DNA of 64,000 bases, from the NCBI GenBank assembly GCA_905203995.1, contig CAJKXZ010000003.1, positions 124,001 through 188,000 of the forward strand, in the 5' to 3' direction. The notes below the pieces were generated by a model. The model was not told the DNA's origin and did not search any database. It saw only the letters and a program-made list of their open reading frames with translations. The position numbers and the translations under genes are program-made. Source of the DNA: an uncultured Methanomassiliicoccus sp. Lineage in GTDB: Archaea > Thermoplasmatota > Thermoplasmata > Methanomassiliicoccales > Methanomassiliicoccaceae. Positions 8,860 through 17,490 of this stretch are shown piece after piece (position 1 is the stretch's first letter; every line of letters starts with the position of its first letter).

Positions 8860-8994
8860 TCACCTAGCCTTGACAACCTTCTTTACGTTCGGTCTTTCCT
8901 TATAAAAGATTTTAGAGCCGCACTTTTCGCACTGAATACCAACAGCGTTGATATTGGAGCGGATAGGTTCGTTGCATTTCCCGCATTTGTACAT
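8860..8994 (-). CDS. rpoP: DNA-directed RNA polymerase subunit P (Rpb12 homologue)
   Basis: 44 residues. The zinc-ribbon MYKCGKC ... CEKCGSKIFYKERP with two CxxC knuckles and a basic C-terminus (VKKVVKAR) is diagnostic of archaeal RpoP/Rpb12, which anchors RpoD/RpoN in RNA polymerase assembly. ATG at 8994 is followed by a stop at 8860-8862. It lies between rpl37ae and pcc1 in the order conserved across euryarchaea. The gene is very short and easily overlooked. Confidence 0.93.
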   Translation of the reverse strand: MYKCGKCNEPIRSNINAVGIQCEKCGSKIFYKERPNVKKVVKAR

Positions 8995-8996
8995 GT

Positions 8997-9287
8997 TCAC
9001 TCACCATTCTTCTCTGTGTCGACTTGGCTAGCTCTCGCGATGGTAGCTCCGGCTGTGTCTTTTTTAGACAAAGGAGAGTATGCGCTCGCGGTGAACTTGG
9101 CAGAGCATTTGGAGCATTCCCAAACGCCGCTGCTGACTCTTTTCACATTGTTTCTGTGGCATACTGGACATTCGTGTTTAGCACGCCTTACATTCATGAT
9201 GTCACGGGTACGGTTCCTGACAACTACACCATAGCGGGTACCGAATCTTCCCGAGCTTCCTACTTTTTCAGTGGACTTGGACGACAT
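8997..9287 (-). CDS. rpl37ae: Large-subunit ribosomal protein eL43 (L37Ae)
   Basis: 96 residues. The N-terminal GSSGRFGTRYG segment and the zinc ribbon CPVCHRNNVKR ... CSKCSAKFTASAY are the eL43 signatures; the protein sits in the large ribosomal subunit. I chose ATG 9287 over the in-frame GTG 9296 because GGGTGA lies six bases before it. The stop is two bases before the rpoP start. A short tail after residue 75 (SKKDTAGATIARASQ) is longer than in many archaea. Confidence 0.93.
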   Translation of the reverse strand: MSSKSTEKVGSSGRFGTRYGVVVRNRTRDIMNVRRAKHECPVCHRNNVKRVSSGVWECSKCSAKFTASAYSPLSKKDTAGATIARASQVDTEKNGE

Positions 9288-9292
9288 TATTT

Positions 9293-10066
9293 TCACCCAA
9301 TGAGTTTTCTGAGTTCTTTGCTAATGCAAAGAGATGAATCGATCACTTGCTTAACTTCTTCTAGCGTAAATGCACCAGAAAGACCTTTCTGCATGGCCCT
9401 TAAGTCTCCATTCTCATCAGTGGTGACGGTCAGGCGTGCATCGGCGACCTTTTCCTCGTCGAGAGTCGGGTCAAACAATATAGAGTTTTCTATTTTGACA
9501 GCGGTGGTCTGAATCGGCAGATGCTTGATCGGCAGAGGATAATCTTCGCCTTTTTCGCGTTCGGCAGCCGGGACAATCGTGGTTGAAAGGGCAGCTGCGG
9601 CAGCGAGGAAACAAGCATCAAAGAGGTTGCCATCGTAATCAAGAACATAGATGTCCAGGAAGTTGATCCAGACTTCTTCGCCTTCGGCGATGCATAGTTT
9701 CTGCAGATCAATCATTTCGCTTTCCCTGATACCACGGTCAACGACTCTCGCTAATTCAATGGCGCCAGCATCCGGTGGACCGGATTCAAAATCGGGAGAA
9801 GCCATAGGGATCAGTTCGGTGTTGGTTGTTAAAACTCCGCGGTCCGGGGTATCCGGGAAGGGGGTTCCCACATCCATTTTAATGCCGGCCAGAACTTCGG
9901 TGTTGCCGATTTTTACTCTGGCTGAACCCTGGGCACTCTCGATACAGTTAGTTTCAATGCTGATCTGACGGTATTCTTCCAGACCTCTGTTATCAACACG
10001 GCGTCCCATCTGAAGGAGCTTGTTGATGTACTCTCTTTTAATTTCCGATATTCCTTCTGACATCAT
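9293..10066 (-). CDS. rrp42: Exosome subunit Rrp42
   Basis: 257 residues with RNase PH fold. It carries the N-terminal IKREYINKLLQMGRRVDNRGL segment in shortened form (INKLLQMGRRVDNRGLEEYR) and the central FLDIYVLDYDGNLFDAC typical of Rrp42. This is the non-catalytic partner of Rrp41 in the hexameric ring of the archaeal exosome, which degrades RNA 3'-to-5' phosphorolytically. Its start overlaps the end of rrp41 by four bases and rpl37ae follows directly, so translation is coupled. Confidence 0.93.
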   Translation of the reverse strand: MMSEGISEIKREYINKLLQMGRRVDNRGLEEYRQISIETNCIESAQGSARVKIGNTEVLAGIKMDVGTPFPDTPDRGVLTTNTELIPMASPDFESGPPDAGAIELARVVDRGIRESEMIDLQKLCIAEGEEVWINFLDIYVLDYDGNLFDACFLAAAAALSTTIVPAAEREKGEDYPLPIKHLPIQTTAVKIENSILFDPTLDEEKVADARLTVTTDENGDLRAMQKGLSGAFTLEEVKQVIDSSLCISKELRKLIG

Positions 10067-10851
10067 TCATCACTCTCTTCATTTGCTTCTTCAGCCGGAA
10101 CTGGTTCTGGCTCTTCCACGTCTTCTGATTGAATTTCATACTTGCGTTTGAGTGCGTCTTTCTGAATTTCATAGACTTTCTCACAAGCTTTTTTGCCGTA
10201 CTCTAAAGCAGTGTTGAACTCTTCCATGGTTAAATGGCCGTCCATCTGCATGAGCAGAACTTCGCCGGTACGGGGAATCATGGCAATCGGTAAGTCGGCG
10301 TTACCAAAGTTATCCTCTTCTTTGTTGAGGTCCAGCACGATGTGGCCGTCAGCTTTACCGATGGCGACTGCAGGAACCAGATCTCTCATGGGGATACCGG
10401 CGTCAGCGAGAGCTACCGAGGCAGCAGTCAAACCGGCACAACGGGTACCAGCGTTAGCCTGGAGAACTTCAATGTAAACATCAATCGAGGCACGGGGATA
10501 GTTTTCGGTGAAAACTACATACTCCAGAGCTTCCGAGATGATTTTAGAAATCTCGATCGAACGGCGGTCGGGACCAGGTCTTTTCCTGTCCGAGACCGAA
10601 AAGGAAAGCATGTTGTATTTGCACTGAACGATCGCTTTGGTGGGATTCTGCATGTGACGGGGGTGGCATTCTCTGGGGCCGTAGACGGCGGCCAGAACTT
10701 TGTTCTTTCCCCATTCTAAGTAAGCAGATCCATCTGCGTTGTGCAATACGCCAGCTTCAATTTTGAGAGGACGCATCTCTTCTGCAGTCCTGCCATCAAT
10801 TCTTATTCCATCTTTATTAACTAGTTCAATATTAGTTGTCATTCCAGACAT
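10063..10851 (-). CDS. rrp41: Exosome catalytic subunit Rrp41
   Basis: 262 residues. RIDGRTAEEMRPLKIEAGVL, the phosphate/RNA-binding YGPRE and the arginine-rich SDRKRPGPDRRSIE mark archaeal Rrp41, the phosphorolytic exoribonuclease subunit. The catalytic aspartate region DLNKEEDNFGNADLP is preserved, so it should be active. The C-terminus is a 30-residue acidic, disordered tail (EEPEPVPAEEANEE). Either of two methionines (MSGM) could start; 10851 is kept. It lies between rrp4 and rrp42, ten bases from the rrp4 stop. Confidence 0.93.
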   Translation of the reverse strand: MSGMTTNIELVNKDGIRIDGRTAEEMRPLKIEAGVLHNADGSAYLEWGKNKVLAAVYGPRECHPRHMQNPTKAIVQCKYNMLSFSVSDRKRPGPDRRSIEISKIISEALEYVVFTENYPRASIDVYIEVLQANAGTRCAGLTAASVALADAGIPMRDLVPAVAIGKADGHIVLDLNKEEDNFGNADLPIAMIPRTGEVLLMQMDGHLTMEEFNTALEYGKKACEKVYEIQKDALKRKYEIQSEDVEEPEPVPAEEANEESDE

Positions 10852-10860
10852 AGTTATACC

Positions 10861-11559
10861 TCACTCCGATTCCTGCATTGGTTGGGCTACAGATTCTAGA
10901 TACGCTTTCACTCTGTCAGTAAGGCCGGAAGAGTGTGCTGCTTCATCAATCATCTTTATTGCATTGTATGCATAGCCGATATTTTCTGTCTCGCCATCGA
11001 GCCAGATCCTTCCATTTTGTCCCACGAAAACTCTACAGTTAGTATATCCCTTAATCATCTGAATCATCGAACCACTTTTGCCGATGACGCGGGGGACTTT
11101 ATGGGGGGAAATCTCGATAAGCTCTCCGCCCTGAAGTTTTCTTAAGCCCTGTTCTTTCATGGTCACTTGTACTTTCATTGTCTCATCGACCATGAGGATT
11201 TTTACCAGCAAGGAGTCGCCGATTCTCATATATCTTGAAGTGTCGCCAAATTCTACTCTCCAGGGCACTTCATTAACATGCAACGGTGCTGGATAAGGTG
11301 AGTTTATATTAATCAACCAGTTGGAAGGACCAACATCTTCAACAATCCCAATAACACTGTCTCCCACATTGGGGATGTATCTGCCGTTTAACGGGACTAC
11401 GTTAACATAATTGGATTTCAAAGTTTTGAAGCCCATTATGGCAGAATAAATATTCCCGTCAGCAACATAAGTACCTGAACCGGCTTTGAACTTCTCACCT
11501 TCAAGAAGTTCTCCCGGCATAACTAATTGACGGGGTGGTTTTGAAAATTCTTCACTCAT
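10861..11559 (-). CDS. rrp4: Exosome RNA-binding cap subunit Rrp4
   Basis: 232 residues: N-terminal Rrp4 domain (VMPGELLEG), an S1 domain (about residues 65-135, VGDSVIGIVEDVGPSNWLI) and a KH domain containing VIGKSGSMIQMIKG (about 155-168). Three such subunits cap the Rrp41/Rrp42 ring and feed RNA into it. The start ATG at 11559 is preceded by AGGGAG in the upstream leader (TTAGGGAGATT). There are 52 bases to the SBDS gene, including an AT-rich stretch that could carry a secondary promoter. Confidence 0.93.
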   Translation of the reverse strand: MSEEFSKPPRQLVMPGELLEGEKFKAGSGTYVADGNIYSAIMGFKTLKSNYVNVVPLNGRYIPNVGDSVIGIVEDVGPSNWLININSPYPAPLHVNEVPWRVEFGDTSRYMRIGDSLLVKILMVDETMKVQVTMKEQGLRKLQGGELIEISPHKVPRVIGKSGSMIQMIKGYTNCRVFVGQNGRIWLDGETENIGYAYNAIKMIDEAAHSSGLTDRVKAYLESVAQPMQESE

Positions 11560-11611
11560 TTTTAATCTCCCTAAAATATCACGGTATTTATTATACTATA
11601 TAATTATAGCC

Positions 11612-12316
11612 TTACAGACCAGCCTTAACGATCTTTGTTTCTACGTCTCCTTTCGTTCTTTCGGCTAGTACTTGTAGAAAATCATCACGGAGGCCGGCGG
11701 GTAACTCTACAACGCCTATCCATCCACCGTGGGCCGACCATTCTTCTTTGATCAGTTTCCCACTCTGCGTTATGCAATCATAACATTTCCCGTAGTTCTC
11801 GCCTGACAATTTGATGGCTATTCTGACTTTATCAAATTTAATTGGAATCAACGGACGAAGCGCTTTGAGAACCATTTCTACCTGGGCATCAACTGATTTA
11901 AAAGGATCAATGTGCACACGGGCTTCTTCCATTGCTAATTCAATGCGCGTAGGAGGATGTGGAGCCTGAGTCTGAGGGTTGATGGCGTTCATTGCAATAA
12001 TCGCCACAATCCTTTTCCTTTTGGCTTCCAGCATCTCTCTTCTTTGCTCGGTTGTCAGCTGGACCTCGCCTTTGAGGATAATCGTTTTCGCTACCTCAAC
12101 GGGGTCGAGGGTCCCGAAGACTTCGACAATCTTTTTTTCTTCAGCTCTCGTGCCTTTACGGGCATTACGAAAGATTTCATCGATGACCATGTGCTCGGAG
12201 AGATCTACGTCTTTACCATCTCTAATCTGACGTACCACTTTGGGGTCGATGAGGATCTCGAAGGACTCCCCATGAGACTCTAATTTAGCAACTATGGCAT
12301 CATCGATGTCGACCAT
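11612..12316 (-). CDS. sdo1: Ribosome maturation protein SBDS/Sdo1
   Basis: 234 residues with the three SBDS domains: N-terminal FYSH-like domain (VDIDDAIVAKLESHGESFEILIDP region), a central helical domain with PPTRIELAMEEAR, and a C-terminal ferredoxin-like domain ending in VELPAGLRDDFLQVL. It releases the anti-association factor aIF6 from the large ribosomal subunit together with an EF-2-like GTPase. It begins 13 bases after psmA in the standard archaeal order. Confidence 0.92.
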   Translation of the reverse strand: MVDIDDAIVAKLESHGESFEILIDPKVVRQIRDGKDVDLSEHMVIDEIFRNARKGTRAEEKKIVEVFGTLDPVEVAKTIILKGEVQLTTEQRREMLEAKRKRIVAIIAMNAINPQTQAPHPPTRIELAMEEARVHIDPFKSVDAQVEMVLKALRPLIPIKFDKVRIAIKLSGENYGKCYDCITQSGKLIKEEWSAHGGWIGVVELPAGLRDDFLQVLAERTKGDVETKIVKAGL

Positions 12317-12328
12317 TTAGATCCGCGC

Positions 12329-13051
12329 CTATTCGCTGTTAGCCCTTTCTACTAAAGACTCAACTTCTGTATCATTCAGCCGTCTGAATTTTTCCCCTTC
12401 GCGGACAATACCGATTTCTACTGATTTGGGGTTTAATTTCTCTTCTTCAGTGGCTTTCTTCAGAGCGCGCAATCCCAATACTACGGCATCATCCTGCTCC
12501 ATTTCTTCTTCGTATTTTTCTTCGAAGAAGTCCATCACTACCGTGCGGCCAGCACCGATAGCTCCGGCTTTGTAGGAGACAAGAGCTCCGGAAGGATCAG
12601 TTTCAAACAAGTGTACGCCCTGGTCATCGACACCGGCGATAAGGAGGGCAGTTCCAAACGGACGGGCACCGCCGTATTGTGTAAAATTCTGTTTGTAATC
12701 GCAGATCTTCTTAACCAGCATTTCGACACTGATGTCTTCATCGTAGGTTATTTTGTTGACCTGGGCGGTCACTCTTGCTTGATCTACGAGTACTCTCGCA
12801 TCAGCCACTAGTCCGGAAGTAGCACAGCCTATGTGGCCATCAATTTGAAAAATCTTTTCAATGGACTTAGGCTCCATAAGTCTGCTCGCAATACGCTTGT
12901 CTACAATTAATACTGCACCATCTTTGAACTTAAGCCCAACTGTTGTTGTTCCTCTCTTGACTGCTTCCCTTGCATATTCAACCTGGAATAATCTTCCATC
13001 AGGCGAGAATACAGTTATGGCTCGATCATATGCCATCTGTCCTGCTTGCAT
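12329..13051 (-). CDS. psmA: Proteasome alpha subunit
   Basis: 240 residues. AYDRAITVFSPDGRLFQVEY (about residues 7-26) is the proteasome alpha signature; the N-terminal helix that gates the 20S chamber is present and the catalytic threonine of beta subunits is absent as expected. Seven alpha subunits form the outer rings that dock PAN or Cdc48-type ATPases. A strong TATA-like element (13092-13106) and an AGGAGTG motif precede the ATG, so the operon can be started here independently of rnp2. Confidence 0.95.
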   Translation of the reverse strand: MQAGQMAYDRAITVFSPDGRLFQVEYAREAVKRGTTTVGLKFKDGAVLIVDKRIASRLMEPKSIEKIFQIDGHIGCATSGLVADARVLVDQARVTAQVNKITYDEDISVEMLVKKICDYKQNFTQYGGARPFGTALLIAGVDDQGVHLFETDPSGALVSYKAGAIGAGRTVVMDFFEEKYEEEMEQDDAVVLGLRALKKATEEEKLNPKSVEIGIVREGEKFRRLNDTEVESLVERANSE

Positions 13052-13091
13052 TACATCACTCCTAACTACGAAACTTCACTAAAGCACTACT

Positions 13092-13106
13092 CTAATATAT
13101 ATCTTA
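13092..13106 (-). promoter_or_regulatory. Probable TATA box of psmA operon
   Basis: On the minus strand AAGATATATATTAG lies about 45 bases before the psmA ATG. With a transcription start about 25 bases downstream, the leader would be near 20 nucleotides and carry TTAGGAGTGA. Position and sequence fit an archaeal TATA box. Confidence 0.55.
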
Positions 13107-13130
13107 GTTTTAAAGCACGACCCTGGCCCC

Positions 13131-13424
13131 TCAATATCGCTTTTCTGGGGTTGGGAAGTAACGCTCGCGGATAGTGAGTAGTGTACCGGAAGTTAAAAGA
13201 GTTTTAAGCTCGTTGTTATTCATCAGAGTCCTTGCTTTATCTACATTTGTACCGTTTACTCTGACAATTCCTCTGTTGCCGTTAAATTGAATGATCTTAG
13301 GCATCGCCATCTCTGCTCCGGCAAAGTGGGTGCGGAGACAGCCGATCAATTCGTCTTCGCTCATCTTTTGCTTGGTTTCAAAGGCAATATAGCGCCGACG
13401 CCCGCGTTTTGATTTCACTACCAT
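13131..13424 (-). CDS. rnp2: Ribonuclease P protein component 2 (Pop5)
   Basis: 97 residues. The N-terminal KSKRGRRRYIAFE and the RRM-like fold ending ILTIRERYFPT-like segment (LLTIRERYF) are those of archaeal Pop5. Pop5 binds Rpp30 and activates the RNase P RNA for tRNA 5'-end maturation. It lies upstream of psmA as in many euryarchaea; Rpp30, which often precedes it, is not present, so this is the visible start of the superoperon. A TATA-like GATAAAATA sits about 20 bases before the ATG. Confidence 0.9.
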   Translation of the reverse strand: MVVKSKRGRRRYIAFETKQKMSEDELIGCLRTHFAGAEMAMPKIIQFNGNRGIVRVNGTNVDKARTLMNNNELKTLLTSGTLLTIRERYFPTPEKRY

Positions 13425-13972
13425 TTAAAGAAGGCTATTTTATCGTGAGATATGTAACTTTGCCACTGCTGCTTGTTAGTTTGGTCTTGTAATTAGATAG
13501 TATCTCTATTAAACACCGCATTTAACTTGAGGAAAGTATAAACACTACTGGCACCCTAAATGGATTTGCTAAACTCTCTACCTTCACAAGCCCGTTAAAA
13601 GTCATTAGTGAGTGGGAAAATGATGCGGATATCGTATAATCTTGAGGAATTAAGAAGGAGACCGGTAATGCACCGCGATCATTTATAAAACTGAGTTCGA
13701 TATGTTAATATACGGTAATCTCTTTCCAGATTCACTAGTCGTACTATAATGATTGCCTGCCTTATGGCAAGCATCTGTGTACAAGATTACATCGTCCGGG
13801 CCAGGTCCCAGCTAGGCAAGTAAGCTGATACGTCGCCCGGGTAGGAGGCAGCATGTTCGGGCGAGAAAGTGGGTGTTTTACTAACAACAAATATCCTAAT
13901 ACCCAACGATACTTCCGCAATCTGAACATTGAATTATTTTACGAGCTAAATCCTAAGAGGAGGAGCATATAA
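13425..13972 (+). other. 548-bp intergenic region: divergent promoters and hdrA leader
   Basis: No coding sequence is supported here. The left end holds the rnp2 promoter. TATA-like elements for the rightward operon occur at 13682-13689 (TTTATAAA) and 13743-13750 (ACTATAAT). The right part (about 13750-13885) is GC-richer than its surroundings and contains pairing stems, listed separately. GAGGAGGAG just before ATG 13973 is the hdrA ribosome-binding site. Confidence 0.6.
13750..13885 (+). ncRNA. Candidate structured RNA or 5' leader upstream of hdrA
   Basis: CCGGGC (13796-13801) can pair with GCCCGG (13835-13840), enclosing CAGCT/AGCTG (13809-13813 with 13823-13827). GCCCG in the same segment can pair instead with CGGGC downstream, as CGCCCG (13834-13839) with CGGGCG (13858-13863). 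The two stems are mutually exclusive. A short T-rich stretch (GTGTTTTAC, 13873-13881) follows. I recognise no known family; it could be a separate small RNA ending before hdrA or a regulatory leader. Confidence 0.35.
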
Positions 13973-16900
13973 ATGGCAGACAAAATGGGTGCAGTTTTAG
14001 TCGTCGGAGGAGGTATTTCCGGCGTACAGACAGCATTGGATCTCGCTGAATCGGGATTCAAAGTATACCTGGTAGAAAATAAGCCAAGTATTGGCGGTGT
14101 GATGGGTCAGTTAGACAAGACGTTCCCTACGAACGATTGTTCAATGTGTATCCTGTCACCAAAACTTGTGGAAGCTTCAAGACATCCAATGATTAGCTTG
14201 ATGACTCTCACGGAAGTCTTATCAGTCGAGGGAGAAGCCCCTAACTTCAAAGTTAAAGTTGTGCACAATCCCAGATATGTTGACTTTGACAAGTGTGTAG
14301 GATGCGGAATTTGTGCTGAAAAATGTCCTGTAAAAGTACCCAATGAGTACGATGCAGGTTTAATGATTCGTAAAGCAATTTATATTCCCTTCGCTCAGGC
14401 TGTTCCACTTAAATATTCTATCGATTCTACAAAGTGTTTAAAATTAAACAAAGACCGCTGCGGACTTTGCGAAAAGAACTGTCCAGCCGGCGCCATCAAA
14501 TACGATGACAAACCAGTCGAAGAAGAACTCGATGTCGGAGCTATCATTTTAGCACCTGGTTTCAATGTATTCGACGCTAAGCTGAAGAAAGAATACGGTT
14601 ACGGTATCTATCAGAACGTCGTAACTTCCTTAGAGTTTGAAAGATTCTTAAGCGCCACCGGACCTTACGGCGGCCACGTCGTCAGACCTTCTGACCATGA
14701 GACTCCTAAGAGAGTAGCCTGGATTCAGTGCGTCGGTTCGAGAGATGAGAAAACCGGCAACACCTACTGTTCTTCAGTATGCTGTATGTATGCCATGAAA
14801 CAGGCAATCATCGCTGGTGAACACACTGCTGGCTTACAGCCCACGATCTTCTTCATGGATATCCGTGCCTTCGGTAAGGAATTTGAAGATTACAAAGCCC
14901 GTGCCGAGAATGAATATGGTATCAAGATGCACCGTGCAGCAAGGGTCGCCAACATCATTGAAGATCCTGAAACCAAGAACCTCATTCTCCGCTATTCAGA
15001 TCCCGCTACCAACGAAGTATCTGAAGAAGAATTTGACTTAGTAGTCCTTTCTGTCGGTCTTCAGCCCCCAGTCGGTGCTACCTCATTAAGCAAAATCTTC
15101 AACATTGAACTTAACAACTATGGATTTGCAGGAACATCTACCTTCAGTCCTCTTGCTTCATCCCGTGACGGTATCTTTGTTACCGGTGCTTTCGCCGCTC
15201 CTAAAGATATCCCAACCTCTGTAGCTGAAGCTTCTGGTGCTGCTGCTAAAGCCGGTGCCTACATCGCTGACCAGAGAGGAGTTCTGGAAGAAGCCGCAAT
15301 CACTGAAATTGATGTCGAAGGAAAAGAACCCAGAATCGGTGTTCTCATCTGCGACTGCGGTATTAACATCGCTGGAACCATTGATGTGCCAGCTGTCGTT
15401 GAATATTCCAAGACACTCGAGAACGTCGTTTACGCTGAAGAAGGCAAATACGCCTGCTCTGCTGACTGTCAGGAAAGAATTAAAGATCTGATTAAGGAAC
15501 ACAACCTCAACAGATTCGTCGTTGCTTCCTGCACACCTCGTACTCACGAGCCCTTATTCCAGAGCACCATCAAAGAAGCCGGACTTAACCCCTACCTCTT
15601 TGAAATGGCTAACATCAGAGACCAGTGTTCCTGGATTCACATGAATGAGCCAGAAAAGGCTACCAAGAAAGCCAAAGACCTGGTTCGTATGGCTGTTGCT
15701 AAATCAAGACTCCTTGAACCATTATATGAGAGCAAATTACCAGTTACCCACTCTGCAGTCGTTATCGGCGGCGGTATCTCCGGTATGACTGCTGCTCTGG
15801 ACATCGCTGCTCAGGGCTTCAAAGTCGATATCGTGGAAAGAACTGGTGCTCTTGGTGGAAACGCCAACAACATTCACCACGAAGAAGACGGCAAGAAAAT
15901 CAGCGCCTTTGCTAAAGAGCTGGCTGACAAAGTCAACGCCGACAAGAACATCACCGTTCACCTCAACACTGAAATTCAGGATGTTGGTGGATTCGTTGGT
16001 AACTTCAAGATCCAGACCAGCCAGGGTGAAATCGAAACTGGTAGCGTTGTCGTTGCCGTCGGTGCTGAAGAATACAAGCCCAAAGAATTCCTCTATGGTC
16101 AGAACAGCAATGTTGTCACCCAGCTGGAACTCGAAGCTAAGATGGAAAGCGGCGCTGTACCTGCCAAGAGAATCGCTATGATTCAGTGTGTTGGATCTCG
16201 TAACAGCGAAGCACCATACTGCAGCAGAGTCTGCTGTGCTAACGCTATCAAGAACGCGATCAACCTCAAGAAAGCTGACCCTGCCAAAGACATCTATGTC
16301 TTCCACAAGGACATCAGAACCTACGGCTTCCGCGAAGATCTCTACAAAGAAGCTGGTACTCTTGGTGTTAAATTCATCCGTGTACCTGATGACAAACCAC
16401 CGGTAGTTACCCAAGACGGTTCTGCTCTCAGCCTGACCGCTTTCGATACCATCCTCGGTGAAGATGTAACTCTCCATCCAGACATGGTTGTCCTCAGTAC
16501 TGGTATCCGCCCACACGAAGACAACGAAGAGCTGGCCAAGATGCTCAAAGTACCTCTCAGCAAAGACAAATACTTCTTAGAGGCCCACATGAAACTCCGT
16601 CCAGTCGACTTCGCTACCAACGGTGTCTATCTCGCTGGTTTAGCCCACTGGCCTAAATTCTCTGATGAATCAATGGCTCAGGCTTCCGGTGCTGCCGCTC
16701 GGGCAATCACTATCATCTCCAAACCAGAACTCAAGAGTGAAGGTGTCATTGCTGCGGTTAACGATGACATGTGCGATGGCTGTGCAATCTGCGAACCAGT
16801 TTGTGAATACAAAGCCATCTCCATCGTCGTGGATCCCAGAGATGCCGAGAAAAAGAAAGCAGTCGTCAATGAAGGTCTATGCAAAGGATGCGGTTGCTGT

Positions 16901-16996
16901 GTAGCAGCATGTCCATCTGGTGCCATGGAACAGCGCGGATTCAAAAACCAACAGATTATCGCCGCCATCGATGCTGCACTTGAGGAGTGTGAGTGA
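13973..16996 (+). CDS. hdrA: Heterodisulfide reductase subunit A, form with two FAD modules
   Basis: 1007 residues, well above the usual 650 or so of methanogen HdrA. Order: an FAD module with VVGGGISG (about 8-15) and an inserted ferredoxin pair (CVGCGICAEKC about 107, CGLCEKNC about 162); an HdrA N-terminal-type domain (VLICDCGINIAG about 455, CTPRTHEP); a second FAD module (VVIGGGISG about 597) lacking the insertion; and a C-terminal ferredoxin pair (CDGCAIC about 934, CKGCGCC about 969). It is the flavin-bifurcating subunit that splits H2 electrons between ferredoxin and the CoM-S-S-CoB-reducing HdrBC. GAGGAGGAG precedes the ATG; mvhD overlaps its stop. Codon use is strongly biased, as in highly expressed genes. 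Confidence 0.93.
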   Translation: MADKMGAVLVVGGGISGVQTALDLAESGFKVYLVENKPSIGGVMGQLDKTFPTNDCSMCILSPKLVEASRHPMISLMTLTEVLSVEGEAPNFKVKVVHNPRYVDFDKCVGCGICAEKCPVKVPNEYDAGLMIRKAIYIPFAQAVPLKYSIDSTKCLKLNKDRCGLCEKNCPAGAIKYDDKPVEEELDVGAIILAPGFNVFDAKLKKEYGYGIYQNVVTSLEFERFLSATGPYGGHVVRPSDHETPKRVAWIQCVGSRDEKTGNTYCSSVCCMYAMKQAIIAGEHTAGLQPTIFFMDIRAFGKEFEDYKARAENEYGIKMHRAARVANIIEDPETKNLILRYSDPATNEVSEEEFDLVVLSVGLQPPVGATSLSKIFNIELNNYGFAGTSTFSPLASSRDGIFVTGAFAAPKDIPTSVAEASGAAAKAGAYIADQRGVLEEAAITEIDVEGKEPRIGVLICDCGINIAGTIDVPAVVEYSKTLENVVYAEEGKYACSADCQERIKDLIKEHNLNRFVVASCTPRTHEPLFQSTIKEAGLNPYLFEMANIRDQCSWIHMNEPEKATKKAKDLVRMAVAKSRLLEPLYESKLPVTHSAVVIGGGISGMTAALDIAAQGFKVDIVERTGALGGNANNIHHEEDGKKISAFAKELADKVNADKNITVHLNTEIQDVGGFVGNFKIQTSQGEIETGSVVVAVGAEEYKPKEFLYGQNSNVVTQLELEAKMESGAVPAKRIAMIQCVGSRNSEAPYCSRVCCANAIKNAINLKKADPAKDIYVFHKDIRTYGFREDLYKEAGTLGVKFIRVPDDKPPVVTQDGSALSLTAFDTILGEDVTLHPDMVVLSTGIRPHEDNEELAKMLKVPLSKDKYFLEAHMKLRPVDFATNGVYLAGLAHWPKFSDESMAQASGAAARAITIISKPELKSEGVIAAVNDDMCDGCAICEPVCEYKAISIVVDPRDAEKKKAVVNEGLCKGCGCCVAACPSGAMEQRGFKNQQIIAAIDAALEECE

Positions 16997-17475
16997 ACAT
17001 GACTACTTCAGAAATAGCAACAACATCAAACGATACCTTCGAACCCAAGATCATTGCCTTCTGCTGCAACTGGTGCTCATACGCCGGTGCAGACTTGGCA
17101 GGAGTTTCTAGGCTGCAAATGCCTACCAACTTCTTAGTCATCAGAGCTATGTGCTCTGCCAGGGTTGACCCCGAACACGTTCTCCGTGCCTTCTCCAAAG
17201 GTGCCGATGGAGTCCTTGTTTTAGGCTGTCACCCTGCCGACTGCCACTATATCGGGGGAAACTATAGAACTAGGAGAAGAATTGCACTACTCAAGATGTT
17301 ACTCGAGCAGTACGGTTTAGATCCTGATCGTCTCCACCTCGAGTGGGTTTCCGCCTCAGAAGGAACCAGGTTCCAGGCAACAATCAAAGAATTCACTGAG
17401 AAAATGAGATCACTAGGACCCAGTCCTTTAAGAGATGCGGGAACAGACAAAGCCCGTGAATCCGCAGGATACTAA
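16993..17475 (+). CDS. mvhD: F420-non-reducing hydrogenase iron-sulfur subunit MvhD
   Basis: 160 residues. FCCNWCSYAGAD, MCSARVDPEHV and GCHPADCHYIGGNY carry the cysteines that bind the [2Fe-2S] cluster passing electrons from MvhG to HdrA. GTG 16993 overlaps the hdrA stop (GTGA) and has GAGGAG five bases upstream; ATG 16999 is the alternative. The 15-base gap to mvhG contains AGGAGGG. Compare its intact cysteine set with the altered one in the fusion at 51298-52395. Confidence 0.93.
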   Translation: MNMTTSEIATTSNDTFEPKIIAFCCNWCSYAGADLAGVSRLQMPTNFLVIRAMCSARVDPEHVLRAFSKGADGVLVLGCHPADCHYIGGNYRTRRRIALLKMLLEQYGLDPDRLHLEWVSASEGTRFQATIKEFTEKMRSLGPSPLRDAGTDKARESAGY

Positions 17476-17490
17476 ACAGGAGGGTAAAAT

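Noticed and set aside
13460..13860. Cobalamin riboswitch, RNase P RNA or SRP RNA
   Set aside because: GCCACTG, GAGGAAAG and CCAGGTC each occur once, but the rest of the conserved cores (B12 box, P4 helix, GGAA tetraloop of helix 8) is absent.
15737..16516. 259-codon open frame on the minus strand opposite hdrA
   Set aside because: It mirrors the strongly biased codons of hdrA, has a low-complexity Ser/Val/Asp-rich product and no recognisable fold or ribosome-binding site.
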